From NCBI RefSeq assembly GCF_027744825.2, contig NC_071334.1:57755937-57819936 (forward strand): DNA of 64,000 bases, read 5' to 3'. This document shows, piece after piece, positions 1-20,530 of the stretch (position 1 is the first letter of the stretch; each line of letters starts with the position of its first letter). The notes beneath the pieces were generated by a model. The model was not told the origin of the DNA, did no database searches, and saw only the letters and a list, made by a program, of their open reading frames with translations. Origin of the DNA: Synchiropus splendidus (lineage: Eukaryota > Chordata > Actinopteri > Syngnathiformes > Callionymidae). The translations under genes were made by a program, and so were the position numbers.

Positions 1-244
1 GTGGTCCGATATGACATCACTGGCTTTGTATTGCAGGAGAAGTTAGGTCCACGCTTTACTGCAAAGTCAGCATGACGATGATCCACAAGAACCCAACGTG
101 ATGACTATTGATGTTCCGCTACTGATGTCGCTCCAGGTCCGTCGGCTACAGAACGATGTCACAACAACATCAGGTTCAGAGCCCGCGGCGCCGAGCTTCA
201 GGACACTGGTCTCACATGTTGGCTGAGTGGCGGTCGGACCTGGT
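1..244 (-). other. smad2: smad2 3'UTR (start)
   Basis: Sequence immediately downstream of the smad2 stop on the minus strand. No AATAAA signal is evident in these 244 bases, so the 3'UTR probably continues past the window edge. Confidence 0.6.
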
Positions 245-9956
<9,712 letters not shown>

Positions 9957-10260
9957 CTGCAGAGGCGCGGCTCAGTCGCTCAGGTAGCTGCCAGTAAAGC
10001 TGGCGAGTTCATGTTGAATGCATCCAGCGGAGGCTTTCAAGTGTATTTTCCAGCTCGAACCGCCGGGGATGATGGCCCCTCATTCAAAGCGCAACCAAAC
10101 ATGCATCGCCTCGCGCAAGCTCCGAAGCCAGACCCATTCGTTAAAACCCGCCTTTGCTCTGGTGCTATTGGCTGAGCTCGGGTTTAGTAAATAACCTGTT
10201 GCCAGGACAGCCCGTTATTGGTCCGTGCCTCTGTCAATCGACAGTGGTGACGTTTGAAGG
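9957..10260 (-). promoter_or_regulatory. smad2: probable smad2 promoter and non-coding exon 1
   Basis: The minus strand has a near-perfect donor CTGCAG|GTAAGC with the last exonic base at 9957. Upstream the DNA becomes rich in CpG, and inverted CCAAT boxes (attgg on the plus strand) lie at 10167-10171 and 10217-10221. No TATA box was seen. Together this fits a CCAAT/CpG housekeeping-type promoter and a non-coding first exon starting near 10.1-10.2 kb. The transcription start is inferred. Confidence 0.5.
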
Positions 10261-10674
10261 CATGCAGACGGTGTGGAGTGGTTTACCTTGATTGTCCTTT
10301 TGGAAGTGAATTTTCCCTTTTAATAAAACGTTCTTTCTCTGATTGCATTTTGTTACTTCGGCTTTTTCACTACTTGCCGCTTCAGTCGCGTACTGCATCA
10401 AGACAAAAAACAATGAAGGACAGTGATAATAGTAGTAATAATAAGGCTTTGAGCAAGTTCATAATTGGATTTTTAATTAGTTTATTCTCTTAAACAGCGC
10501 CCTCTACCCCCTTTAGAAACAGAAACAAAATAGCAAAAACATGTCATCAGCTAATGTATGTTGATCGGTCATGGTTTCATCCGAACATGTCGATGTGAAA
10601 TGCATTTCTCACGTTGAGTTGTCTGTTATATCCGCAGCTCCCGACTCAACCTCTGTGAGCTCGCTTCATGCAAA

Positions 10675-10991
10675 TTGACGATTCCCAGCGCATCAGCACC
10701 TGCATGCAAATCTCATTATTTCCGTCTGAGCAGGGCAGCAGCAACGTTAAGTAACTCCTGCAGTACATGTGCACGAGGCCCCACAGGTCCCAGAGTCACC
10801 TGGGACCTGGAGCTCCGATGTGGGCGGATCAGCCGTGACAGGAAAGACACAGCTGAGAACGACGCTTCACTCCACCAGCGACAGTCATGGAAGTCTGTGA
10901 TACACAAGCCACCGCTGTCAAGTTCTAACCAGCTCATGAACAGACTACAACGCCGTCCTTGGGACAGATTCATCCTGCCGTTTGCTGAATT
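10675..10991 (+). other. b3gnt2l: probable 5'UTR exon 1 of the b3gnt2-like gene
   Basis: The strong donor GAATT|GTAAGTACT has its last exonic base at 10991. It pairs well with the acceptor TTTTCTGCAG|G at 11939/11940, 26 bases before the b3gnt2-like ATG. The left edge of this exon is not determinable; the span shown is approximate. Confidence 0.45.
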
Positions 10992-11304
10992 GTAAGTACT
11001 GTTTCCTTCAATTAGATAAATCTTATGTCTTTAATATTTTTGTTTTGTTTTGTTTTTTGTATCTTAGATGACTATTCAAACATCTCTATAGTAGCAGCAA
11101 TAGGAAAGACATTTTCTGTGTTGCATACTAAAATACATGGACAGAGAGTTTGTGGCTACAGCCTAGTAACCCTCTGTGTTTGGTGAGGAGCAGACAACAA
11201 GTCTCCCTGGACCATCGCCATGGTGATGAAAACTCTTGAGGACTGCCATGACAGTCTTAGGAACACTTCCTATCTCTTTGAATGGAAATAAAAGCAAGGA
11301 CATC

Positions 11305-11399
11305 AGATAGATAGATAGATAGATAGACAGACAGATAGATAGATAGACAGATAGACAGATGGATAGATAGATAGACAGATAGATAGATAGGTAGATAGA

Positions 11400-11431
<32 letters not shown>

Positions 11432-11559
11432 TAGATAGATAGATAGATAGATAGACAGATAGACAGATAGACAGACAGACAGATAGATAGACAGACAGAT
11501 AGATAGATAGGTAGATAGACAGATAGATAGATAGATAGACAGATAGATAGACGGACAGA

Positions 11560-11595
<36 letters not shown>

Positions 11596-11764
11596 TAGAT
11601 AGATAGATAGATAGACAGACAGATAGACAGACAGACAGACAGATAGATAGATAGATAGATAGATAGACAGATAGATAGAGAGATAGATAGACAGATAGAT
11701 AGATAGGTAGATAGATAGATAGATAGATAGACAGATAGATAGATAGATAGACAGATAGATAGAC

Positions 11765-11819
<55 letters not shown>

Positions 11820-11916
11820 CAGATAGATAGGTAGATAGACAGATGGACCGACAGACAGACAGACAGACAGACAGATAGATAGACAGATAGATAGATAGAT
11901 AGATGGATAGATAGGT
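11305..11916 (+). repeat. (GATA)n/(GACA)n tetranucleotide array, about 610 bp
   Basis: An almost unbroken run of gata units with gaca units interspersed singly or in short runs, plus a few substituted units (ggta, gatg). It fills most of the inferred 5'UTR intron of the b3gnt2-like gene and ends about 23 bp before the acceptor. Its composition is that of the Bkm-type GATA/GACA satellite known from vertebrate sex chromosomes. Long Tyr-Leu-Ser-Ile open frames on the minus strand are a by-product of the repeat and are not genes. Confidence 0.98.
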
Positions 11917-11964
11917 AATTTTTGCTTTGTTTTCTGCAGGTGTCTGATTTGTGTTTGACAAGCA

Positions 11965-13299
11965 ATGGGCAGATGCTGCAAATGCAACGGGAGACTGCTG
12001 TGCATGTGCTTGCTGCCCTGCATGATGACTGGCCACCTCATCATCTACATCTTGGTCTCCATCTTTGTCACCATCTCCTACACTCCACCGAAGATTACCC
12101 TGCACTATATTGCACCGGGGATATCCCCAAACTCGAGTGCCCTGGCCTCTCACCCGCTCAACCCTTTTTGGAAGCTCGGCGTGGACGACACGGCTCTTTG
12201 GAACCAACTTCAGCACACCTGGGATCGGCACTACAGTCCCATCCTGCGCGGTAACGGCAGTGTGTTGGCGAGGAACGCCAAGGTTAAGGTGCCCTCGCAT
12301 ACTGAGGAGAAATGTGGGTCTGACTGCACATGTTCAACTCCACCTGTGCAAGATCTCAGTAGCTTTCCGGAACAAATGAGGACATTTATCCGGTCGATGC
12401 ACTGCAGGGAGTATCCTCTTCTCATCAACCAGCCTGACCTGTGCACCAGGAACCGCAGTAGATATGGAGGGGATCATCCCATGCTCCTGATGGCAGTGAA
12501 ATCTCAGCTGGGGAACTTTGAGAACAGACAAGCCATCCGTGAAACATGGGGGCGCAGTGGTTTGGTGAAGACAGACACCCTCAGAAGAGGAGCTTTGGTG
12601 CGGACTGTGTTTTTACTTGGAAGACAGGACTCCAGTTTGGGTCCCCACCCTGACCTCATGAATCTCCTGGAGCTGGAAAACCAGAAGTACGGGGACATCC
12701 TCCAGTGGGACTTTGAGGACTCCTTCTTTAACCTTACCCTCAAAGACCTCTCATTTTGGCAGTGGTTCCACCAACACTGCAGCAAAGCGGTCTTCATCTT
12801 CAAAGGCGATGACGACGTCTTAGTTCGGACTGGTGCCCTGCTGGATTACCTGAACAAGAGGTGGCAGGAGTACCAACTCACCAGTGGCTTCATTAATAAC
12901 ACTGGCTTGGATTTGTTTGTGGGGGACCTGATCAATAACGCCATGCCGAACCGTGACCCCTCCACTAAGTACTATATACCGGAGCAGTTCTACAGGGGTA
13001 CTTACCCTCCATACGCAGGTGGAGGAGGGGTAGTCTACTCCGGCTCGCTTGCCTTGCGACTTAAGGAAGTGTCGGAGAGGGTCCGACTTTTCCCAATCGA
13101 TGACGTCTATCTGGGGATGTGCCTGTACCGACTGGGACTGTCTCCTAAAGATCATGAGGGTTTTTACACCTTTGACCTCCCACAGACACTGAGGGGGAAC
13201 CCCTGCGCCTACAGGGGGGCGCTGCTTGTTCATAGACGGGGTCCGAAGGAGATATTACGCTTATGGAAGCAGCTCCAGAATCTGGCTGGCCAATGCTGA
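11965..13299 (+). CDS. b3gnt2l: beta-1,3-N-acetylglucosaminyltransferase 2-like, complete single coding exon
   Basis: Type II Golgi membrane glycosyltransferase (GT31 family) that would add GlcNAc in beta-1,3 linkage to galactose and extend poly-N-acetyllactosamine. The 444-aa protein has a Cys-rich cytosolic start, a signal-anchor at about residues 17-38, the GT31 motif RQAIRETWG at 189-196, the metal-binding FKGDDDVLV with Asp 282-284, YPPYAGGGG at 348-355 and [11 protein letters not shown] at 377-387. N-glycosylation sequons lie at Asn 56, 97, 163, 256 and 311. The stem motif FWK...LWN and the catalytic core match B3GNT2 best; the short N-terminus suggests the fish b3gnt2-like paralogue, so the symbol is tentative. 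The first ATG lies 26 bp after the 5'UTR acceptor. The last 17 codons are duplicated downstream. Confidence 0.93.
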   Translation: MGRCCKCNGRLLCMCLLPCMMTGHLIIYILVSIFVTISYTPPKITLHYIAPGISPNSSALASHPLNPFWKLGVDDTALWNQLQHTWDRHYSPILRGNGSVLARNAKVKVPSHTEEKCGSDCTCSTPPVQDLSSFPEQMRTFIRSMHCREYPLLINQPDLCTRNRSRYGGDHPMLLMAVKSQLGNFENRQAIRETWGRSGLVKTDTLRRGALVRTVFLLGRQDSSLGPHPDLMNLLELENQKYGDILQWDFEDSFFNLTLKDLSFWQWFHQHCSKAVFIFKGDDDVLVRTGALLDYLNKRWQEYQLTSGFINNTGLDLFVGDLINNAMPNRDPSTKYYIPEQFYRGTYPPYAGGGGVVYSGSLALRLKEVSERVRLFPIDDVYLGMCLYRLGLSPKDHEGFYTFDLPQTLRGNPCAYRGALLVHRRGPKEILRLWKQLQNLAGQC

Positions 13300-14207
13300 T
13301 TCTCATTTGCCTTTCAAATGCGACTCATGGGATATGAGGCAGATGTTGGTGCTGTACTGGTTTGAAGATGGATCTGAGGGCAACTATGGAAAGTAGGTGG
13401 AACTGTAATAAGCTCACGTGCACTGAAGAGTTTTGCTGGCTCTGTGGTGCAGACAGTCTTTGGCGTCACTATGAGTGCGTGGGAGGAAGAGGAGCACAGC
13501 TCTGTTGCGAACAATGGACGAGTAGTGCACAGAAGGATTGTGACTGTACTTTCTTCACCTTGGAAGACCATCAACATGCTCTAATTGTTCATGAGTTAAT
13601 GTCATCACATCGCAATATGTATCGCTCATTCGATCACCTGTGTCACTGTCTGGTGTGCTGTGGGACAGTGCCTCAGCAAACCAGTTGAAAAACACTATGT
13701 TACTGGGGTGTTTTCTAAAAAAAAAATACACATACGCACTCACACAGACTTATTTTCCATTGCTATTGATTGTTGTTTTTCCCATCATCAATCCTACCGT
13801 AAAGTCTTGTTTCCATGCAATTTTTCAAAATATTGAAAATCTGCTGTTTGAATATATGTTTACGTGGTATTTGTGTTGCATTTCTATTTAACAATCTCAC
13901 ATAGGAACGTTTTATTAGCATTACCCCCCTTAATTCATTCTGAGAAATAAAACAGCAGAATTGGTTTGCTCTATATGTCTAATTATAATAAATAAACTAG
14001 ATGCTCCTCTCATCTGTTTGTTTGAGATTTTGCTCATGTAACACCTGGTCTCATTTGCTATATTACTTTAAGGACATGGCTGGACCTTTTGTCACTTTTT
14101 TTTAAGCACTTGATCTGTAGCAGTGCATTATGGGCACTGGCAACAAGTCATCATGTTCGACATGCGTGTGTTGAAGGACGGTGTGAATATGATGCTATTG
14201 ATATTTT
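13246..14207 (+). repeat. tandem duplication, copy 1 (962 bp)
   Basis: Starts inside the b3gnt2-like coding region at aaggagat and runs through the 3'UTR to gctattgatatttt. The same sequence recurs at 14216-14402 and 14929-15704 and looks identical on reading, so the duplication is recent. Copy 1 keeps the functional end of the gene. Confidence 0.95.
13300..14207 (+). other. b3gnt2l: b3gnt2-like 3'UTR with polyadenylation signals
   Basis: Non-coding sequence after the stop. AATAAA hexamers occur at 13946-13951 and in the overlapping pair at 13987-13996, making cleavage near 13.97-14.02 kb likely. All of this stretch is part of the tandem duplication described separately. Confidence 0.6.
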
Positions 14208-14215
14208 TGTCTCTC

Positions 14216-14269
14216 AAGGAGATATTACGCTTATGGAAGCAGCTCCAGAATCTGGCTGGCCAATGCTGA
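14216..14269 (+). pseudogene. duplicated 3' end of the b3gnt2-like coding sequence
   Basis: Seventeen codons plus TGA identical to the C-terminus [17 protein letters not shown]. No upstream coding exon accompanies it, so it cannot make a protein unless read from the parental gene. It lies downstream of the parental polyadenylation signals. Confidence 0.85.
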
Positions 14270-14402
14270 TTCTCATTTGCCTTTCAAATGCGACTCATGG
14301 GATATGAGGCAGATGTTGGTGCTGTACTGGTTTGAAGATGGATCTGAGGGCAACTATGGAAAGTAGGTGGAACTGTAATAAGCTCACGTGCACTGAAGAG
14401 TT

Positions 14403-14928
14403 GTGTCACTGCAGCACAAACTAATCTACCTCTGGTGTGTTACAGCAGTGTTTCTCAACCTTTCTTAAACCCAACACATTGAAAAAAAATCCTGAGGCTC
14501 ACCACCACAGGAACCGCCGAGGAAGTGCAGTTGTGCTCGGTGGAAAGTCCTGTAGAAAATCCATTTTGATGTGCGAAAAAATGTAGCTACCGACTGGCAG
14601 TTATTTTGGAATGTTAAAAATGTCTCCATAAAGGGGTAATATAGGCAATATGGCAAAATATCATGGTTTATTTTTTTTATTTTAAATAACTGTTTCCATT
14701 GACAATCACAATATCTTTTGCATGACTTTATTCTAGTTTGGGGAATTTCTAGGTAATTCTGTAATTATTGTCATGAATTATTGCTTCATGACAATAATTA
14801 TTTTTCTCTCTTCACATTTTGGAGCACATTTAATAGGTTGTGCATATAGTCTTGAGCCAACTTTCAAACCTTGATGGTTTACGAGTGTCAATAAAGTTTT
14901 GAAGTGAGACGTTGTGTTAGTTGTTAGC
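14403..14928. mobile_element. 526 bp segment unique to duplication copy 2, with hAT-like end
   Basis: Contains cagtgtttctcaacc at 14446-14460, which resembles the terminal inverted repeat of hAT/Charlie-type non-autonomous elements common in fish. A matching right end and target duplication were not found, so it may be a truncated element or ancestral sequence lost from copy 1. An AATAAA at about 14890 also lies within it. Confidence 0.45.
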
Positions 14929-15704
14929 TTTGCTGGCTCTGTGGTGCAGACAGTCTTTGGCGTCACTATGAGTGCGTGGGAGGAAGAGGAGCACAGCTCT
15001 GTTGCGAACAATGGACGAGTAGTGCACAGAAGGATTGTGACTGTACTTTCTTCACCTTGGAAGACCATCAACATGCTCTAATTGTTCATGAGTTAATGTC
15101 ATCACATCGCAATATGTATCGCTCATTCGATCACCTGTGTCACTGTCTGGTGTGCTGTGGGACAGTGCCTCAGCAAACCAGTTGAAAAACACTATGTTAC
15201 TGGGGTGTTTTCTAAAAAAAAAATACACATACGCACTCACACAGACTTATTTTCCATTGCTATTGATTGTTGTTTTTCCCATCATCAATCCTACCGTAAA
15301 GTCTTGTTTCCATGCAATTTTTCAAAATATTGAAAATCTGCTGTTTGAATATATGTTTACGTGGTATTTGTGTTGCATTTCTATTTAACAATCTCACATA
15401 GGAACGTTTTATTAGCATTACCCCCCTTAATTCATTCTGAGAAATAAAACAGCAGAATTGGTTTGCTCTATATGTCTAATTATAATAAATAAACTAGATG
15501 CTCCTCTCATCTGTTTGTTTGAGATTTTGCTCATGTAACACCTGGTCTCATTTGCTATATTACTTTAAGGACATGGCTGGACCTTTTGTCACTTTTTTTT
15601 AAGCACTTGATCTGTAGCAGTGCATTATGGGCACTGGCAACAAGTCATCATGTTCGACATGCGTGTGTTGAAGGACGGTGTGAATATGATGCTATTGATA
15701 TTTT

Positions 15705-18700
15705 AAAGATGTTGGTTTATTTGTTTTCCACCAACTCAATTCATTATATGATTCCTGTAAGCGAATTAATTGTGAATTTATTTTCAATATTCACCTGTGA
15801 ATTGTTGCTTGATTGTTATTTTAGGTTAGGTTTTAAGTTCCACTTCCACTTAAGTGCTTTGTAACGACTGAGAGCAATGATAAACCCAAGAATAACAAAA
15901 TTATTCATGTTCTTCATGTAAACAATCGTTGCAAGGTTCCAGATAATTTATTCAGAAAAATAAGTTGCAAAATAAAGCTATTCATTTTATGTTTCCTGCA
16001 GCTTGTTTATTTCACTTGTTTGTATATTTTAATCCGCTTGAGAAAATAACAATAAGTAGTAAATAATAATAAGTAGAAATAAATTCAAATTGAGAAAAAA
16101 AGTACATACAGTAGTTCAGCAGCTTCCAGAGGTGTCCACTAGATGTCAGCATTTCATTTAAAACTCGAAAGGCAACTTGCAAAACGCTTCTTTGTTGTCC
16201 GCGAGTTAACGTCATCATTTCAGAGAGGAAACCATCGCGGCAGGTGGGTCGCCTAACACTGGCCGGAGATTCCATGATAGTCGTCAGAACTCGAGAAGAA
16301 AACGCAAAAGTTCTTGTGTGACACGCGTTACAACCGATCTATGTCTTTTCAGTTGTTAAAACCCATAAAGATCAATGAAATCTCCATGATTGATTTGAAT
16401 GGACTTTCCTCTTCTGTGGCATTTATTTATTTAAGCCATCGCACAGAGAAGATGTGTGTTTGACTGTGGAGAGAACTAGGGCAACTGCAGCCCAGATTTA
16501 AAGCCGTCTCGGTTTCACTGCATTAAAAAAAAAAAAAAACAAGAAGGGATGATGAAACCTGGACTGGCAAACACAGAACTGCGCTGCTCAGGGATATTGT
16601 GTCAGAGCCGGTGTCAAGATTTTTGACATATAAAGAGAATAAGGAAGTTTTTTTTAGCGAGTGGGGGGAAGTATATTTTTGTCAGGCGTTCACCTTTGGA
16701 TGAACTCTCCAAAGTGACAGCAGGGGAGCAGTAAGGAGCAGGAGAGGAAAGGTAGAAAAAAAAAAAAAAAGAGGGGAAGGATGCGGAGGAGGATGAGGTG
16801 GAGGAATGCAAGGCTCAGCTTTATGTAAATCATCTGCATTGTTCTCCTAATGCTGCTTATGTGCAAACACACGCTCCAACATACAAAGCGGATGCGTCGG
16901 TGAGACTCCCTCTTCTTGTCCCTGTCTGAGTTTGTCTCTCAAGGAGATGGTTTTTAATGTGCCATAATCCCCATCGTTCCCCTCGCCACATAAAAGAGAT
17001 ATCCCTCCATCAGTGTTAGTGTTTCTGACAGCCACACTGCAAACACACACACACCGGCTCATCAACATGGAGTTATTCCTTTGGCGCTGGATTGCCGTCT
17101 GTTAATTGGCTGCCAAGCATCAGTGTGTGTCTCGGCGAGTGTGTGTGTGTGTGTGTGCTGCAGAGCTGGGGGTCGCTCAGACATTCCTGTCACGTCTCTG
17201 AGCCTCGATTAAGATGTTGCTCCAGTTTCCAACAGACAGACATGTGGGGAGGAGGGGTGAGATGTGGAGAGGATGCAGCAGCGGGGAGGTGGAGGGGGGA
17301 GAGATGAGAGGATGCCAGGAGAGAGGGAGAGAGAGAGAGAGAGGTGATGAGGCGGGACTCGGCGCAGGAGGAGAGCAGTGGAGGGCGAGAGAGAAGCTGC
17401 AGAGGTCCTCTGTGAAGATGAGACAGGGTGAGTCTGACTCAACTGTCAGAGAAGATGTCTTCATTTCCCTACAGGTGACTTCTGCAGCTGCCATCAAGTG
17501 ATCTGAGGAGTCAGGGAACCTATTGGTTTAAAGACACTGTTGAATGAAGAGAGCTTATGATTCAGGAGTGAAATCACTTCACCTGTGAGATCCCAGCGCA
17601 GGTGAACGACATCTTTGGTCTGCAAGCTCAATGAAGTTGTTCAAAACACAAGCCAATTCTATAGCCCTTGAGAGTCTCTGGCACATCCCTGAATGCAGTC
17701 GCAGCCCTCAGAGTCATGCTCACCTCTGTTGAGACAAAGACCAGTAGCATGGACAAAAAAAATGCAGACCCTAATCACGAGTCACAAAACGTTTCCTGAG
17801 AACAAAGCAAAAAGTTCCCATCCAGAGTCTGCTCAACTTGATCTGGTGGACTTTGGTGGAATGTGAGACTTCTCCTCAGCATCACCACTAAGGGCTGAGA
17901 CCTGAGGTCCTGCAAGCAGACTGTCCTCTGAACTGGTCTCTTTAGTGCTCTTCTTGAGAGTCAGTCAATAAGGTCTGCTCAGCTTTAGGAGGGACAGGAT
18001 GTGTTGGAGAGGAGGCCTAGGGACAAACCCGGGCCCTTCCTGGACAACAGTATGTCTCCTGTTCAAGTGTTGATCGACAGATAGATGGACCTTCAGTCAA
18101 AGTCAGCACCTGCCGCAGGATCAGGACTGAACTCTGTGTTATTTCATTCATTAACAACCACAAAATCCTTGGTGTTATACTTCTTTTGGGACCAACATCG
18201 TGAGTCTAAAGCTTGTGACTGGCTGCACCTTCTCATACTTTCATATACCCACAACAATAAAAGTCACCTGGAGCGATGGAGGAGCTCCTTGGTGGATGAA
18301 AATCCTCCGTAACAGGGCAGAGACTTTAAAATTTGATTTAAAACTCACTCAAAGTCACGGCTGCTCAGGGAGTTAGGTGATGATGTGAAGGTCAAAGGTT
18401 CTGAATCTGCCATAATGAAGCCATAAGGGATGGAATCACGAAGAAGAAACACCAGGCTCAGCGGACGCACTTGAGATTCACACATGCTTATGAGAGTTCA
18501 CTGCAGAGGGGCTGTTATGCAACCCAGCCAGATCGGAGAGCAGAGAGAGCGTGGACCGGCTTGCCAGTCTCATCAGACTCAGACGCCAGCTGACACACAC
18601 ACACACACACACACACACAGGCGTCTTTCAGCTGTCTGCCAGACTTCAACTGTGGACAAGCAGCTCTCCTCCTGCCGCAGCATCCAAACACCACACTTCC

Positions 18701-19492
18701 TTTCACAGCATCGCCATCAATATTTTCAACATAAAAACTGCTCCAAAGTGAAAAACTGGGGAGAAAAACGCTGGTGGACATGAGAAAACTTCCTCTGATG
18801 CACGCTTGCTCTAAGAAGTAGGCTGTGCATGTTTGTGTGTGTGTGTCCCTATGTACACGCAGGGCCCCTAGTGGCCTCAGAAGCCATCATGTTTGTTTGA
18901 TGAAGGATAATTAAAAGGGTAATAGAAACCCGTCTATTGATTCCCTCGCTCTCTCTGAGACACGCACACACACACACACACGCACGTTTGTCTTACTATC
19001 TATCATTGACATACATTCCCATTATGCTTTCCTCAGCCTCTCAGCCCCCACACACACACAAGAACAGATGAAATATTCTCTTGGATTGTCCCAAAAGTTA
19101 TCGTCCATATTTCAAATCCAATGTTCTCCGTCCTTTACGATGAAGGGTGTCAGAAGTGGGATGACTACAATGACTGGAAGGGGCACAGTGTGGAGGAGCC
19201 ATCTTTTGCACGACTGGATTGAAGAGAATATCTGGCAGCTTTGGTGGAGCCTCAAACTCCAGAGACATCGCCATTTCCCGGTTGCACTCACCACTATAGC
19301 AATCTTATGTTGTCTTTCTCTGGTAATCGAATCTCTCATACTCAAATGGCATCGCATCATAATAAAATTGTTTATTTAAGTCATATTTAGTTAAATTGAA
19401 AAAAAATGGGCAACTTGATCAAAACACTGTGACAGCTGCACGGACACCAAAAAAGGCAGCACATTGAAGTTCCTCCTGGTTGAGAAGGTGAT
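15705..19492. other. intergenic region without a supported gene
   Basis: Holds short CA and GA runs (for example 17319-17343 and 18592-18619), A- and T-runs near 16.53 and 16.76 kb, and no ORF with family resemblance. The 18-base string shared with the duplication junction lies at 16931-16948. A weak minus-strand exon candidate at 16101-16275 is discussed under findings. Confidence 0.7.
18592..18619. repeat. (AC)n microsatellite
   Basis: Uninterrupted AC dinucleotides. Further CA-rich stretches occur at 18968-18982 and 19050-19060. Confidence 0.95.
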
Positions 19493-19920
19493 CAGAGCTG
19501 GGGTTCTTAACCTTTTTGATCTTGGGGCCCAGCTTTCCCAGAACAAATGGGCCTGGGGCACGTTCAAGTAATAGAACTGATTCATTACTCCTGATTTCAT
19601 TTGTGATCAACAACCATATTATCATATATCACACGTAAACAAACCAAAACTTTGTGAAACAAAACCATGTCATCACAAAAATATTTGTCGTAGAAAAGTC
19701 TGACCAGCAACAGAACCAGGTGCAAGTTATATTCATCAAATTTACTAAAGAAAAAAAGAGAAAAAAATACCCTTGCAAACTGCAAACTGTTGAGAAATTC
19801 GAAAAACTGAATAAAATTCTGAATAAAATAAACATAAAATCATGTCTAAATATCAGAAAATAAAAATAATATATTTTATATAAACTCCAAACTCCAACCC
19901 AACCATGGGGCCCGGCCCTA
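19493..19920. mobile_element. hAT-type non-autonomous element or fragment
   Basis: Begins with cagagctggggttcttaacc, a variant of the hAT/Charlie terminal repeat, followed by tttttgatcttggggccc. A partly complementary ggggcccggccc occurs near 19910. The right terminus and target-site duplication are not clear, so the end coordinate is approximate. No transposase was seen. Confidence 0.45.
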
Positions 19921-20261
19921 TGAGTGCAGTTATAAAGTCCAATAGAGCAGTGTGGCGTTGGTAGTTATACAGTGCACTGCATCATGGAGAGTGTTCCATG
20001 AATGTGCCTGGATTACTGTTGACATACTGAAAATCTGTAGCCCGAACAAACTGGGTTTATTGTTGGTACTGGGGAGGTTTAATTTTTAAACTTACAGAGA
20101 AATACATGAACATTGCTCTTCACATTTCTGGGTATGTTAGGAGCTGTCATTCTTGTATTGCTGAGGAAAAAGCTAAAGTTACTCTGTCATCATTTCCACC
20201 CTGTGTCAGAGAGGTAAACTGGGCAAAAGCCAGTTTTGATACTTGTGGATAGTAGAAGGAT

Positions 20262-20530
20262 GTTAAACAGTGGCACAGCTGTCTCTCAGCAAGAAGGTTC
20301 AGGGTTTGAATCCAGCTCTGGACCTATCTGGGTGGAGTTTGCATGTTCTCCCTGTGCCTGTGTGGGTTTTCTCCGGGTACTCTGGTTTCCTCCCACAGCC
20401 CTAAGACATACTCACTCGGTTAACTTGGACTCTCTCGGACTTCCCCTAGGTGTGTGTGAATGGCGTGTGTGTCCTGTGATGGACTAATGACCTGTCTATT
20501 CCTGTGTATTCCAACAGGACCAGGGTGTTG
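20262..20530 (+). mobile_element. tRNA-like SINE copy
   Basis: Contains a B-box-like gggtttgaatccag in a cagcaagaaggttcaggg context. This is followed by the body common to fish SINEs, with ggagtttgcatgttctccct, tgggttttctccgggtactc and ggtttcctcccacag. The 3' part (gatggactaatgacctgtc) is diverged. Boundaries are approximate. Confidence 0.75.

Larger units (their letters stand above)
14216..15704 (+). repeat. tandem duplication, copy 2, interrupted by about 526 bp
   Basis: Repeats copy 1 from aaggagat (14216). It carries the last 17 codons and stop of b3gnt2-like without the rest of the gene, so it is a gene fragment. At 14403-14928 it contains sequence absent from copy 1, then resumes at tttgctggc (14929) and ends at 15704. 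Eight bases at 14208-14215 separate the copies. Confidence 0.93.

Noticed and set aside
11305..11916. CRISPR-like regular repeat array
   Set aside because: Units are four bases with no spacers; this is a microsatellite in a vertebrate genome.
11163..12300. Three overlapping long minus-strand open frames of Tyr-Leu-Ser-Ile repeats
   Set aside because: They are translations of the GATA/GACA array; tetranucleotide repeats without stops stay open in several frames at once, which is seen here.
13314..15388. Pairs of identical 60-100 aa open frames between 13.3 and 15.4 kb
   Set aside because: They duplicate because the DNA is duplicated; they lie in 3'UTR sequence and have no family resemblance.
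17177..17501. Open frames on both strands around 17.2-17.5 kb
   Set aside because: Derived from a GA-rich low-complexity tract; open on both strands and without motifs.
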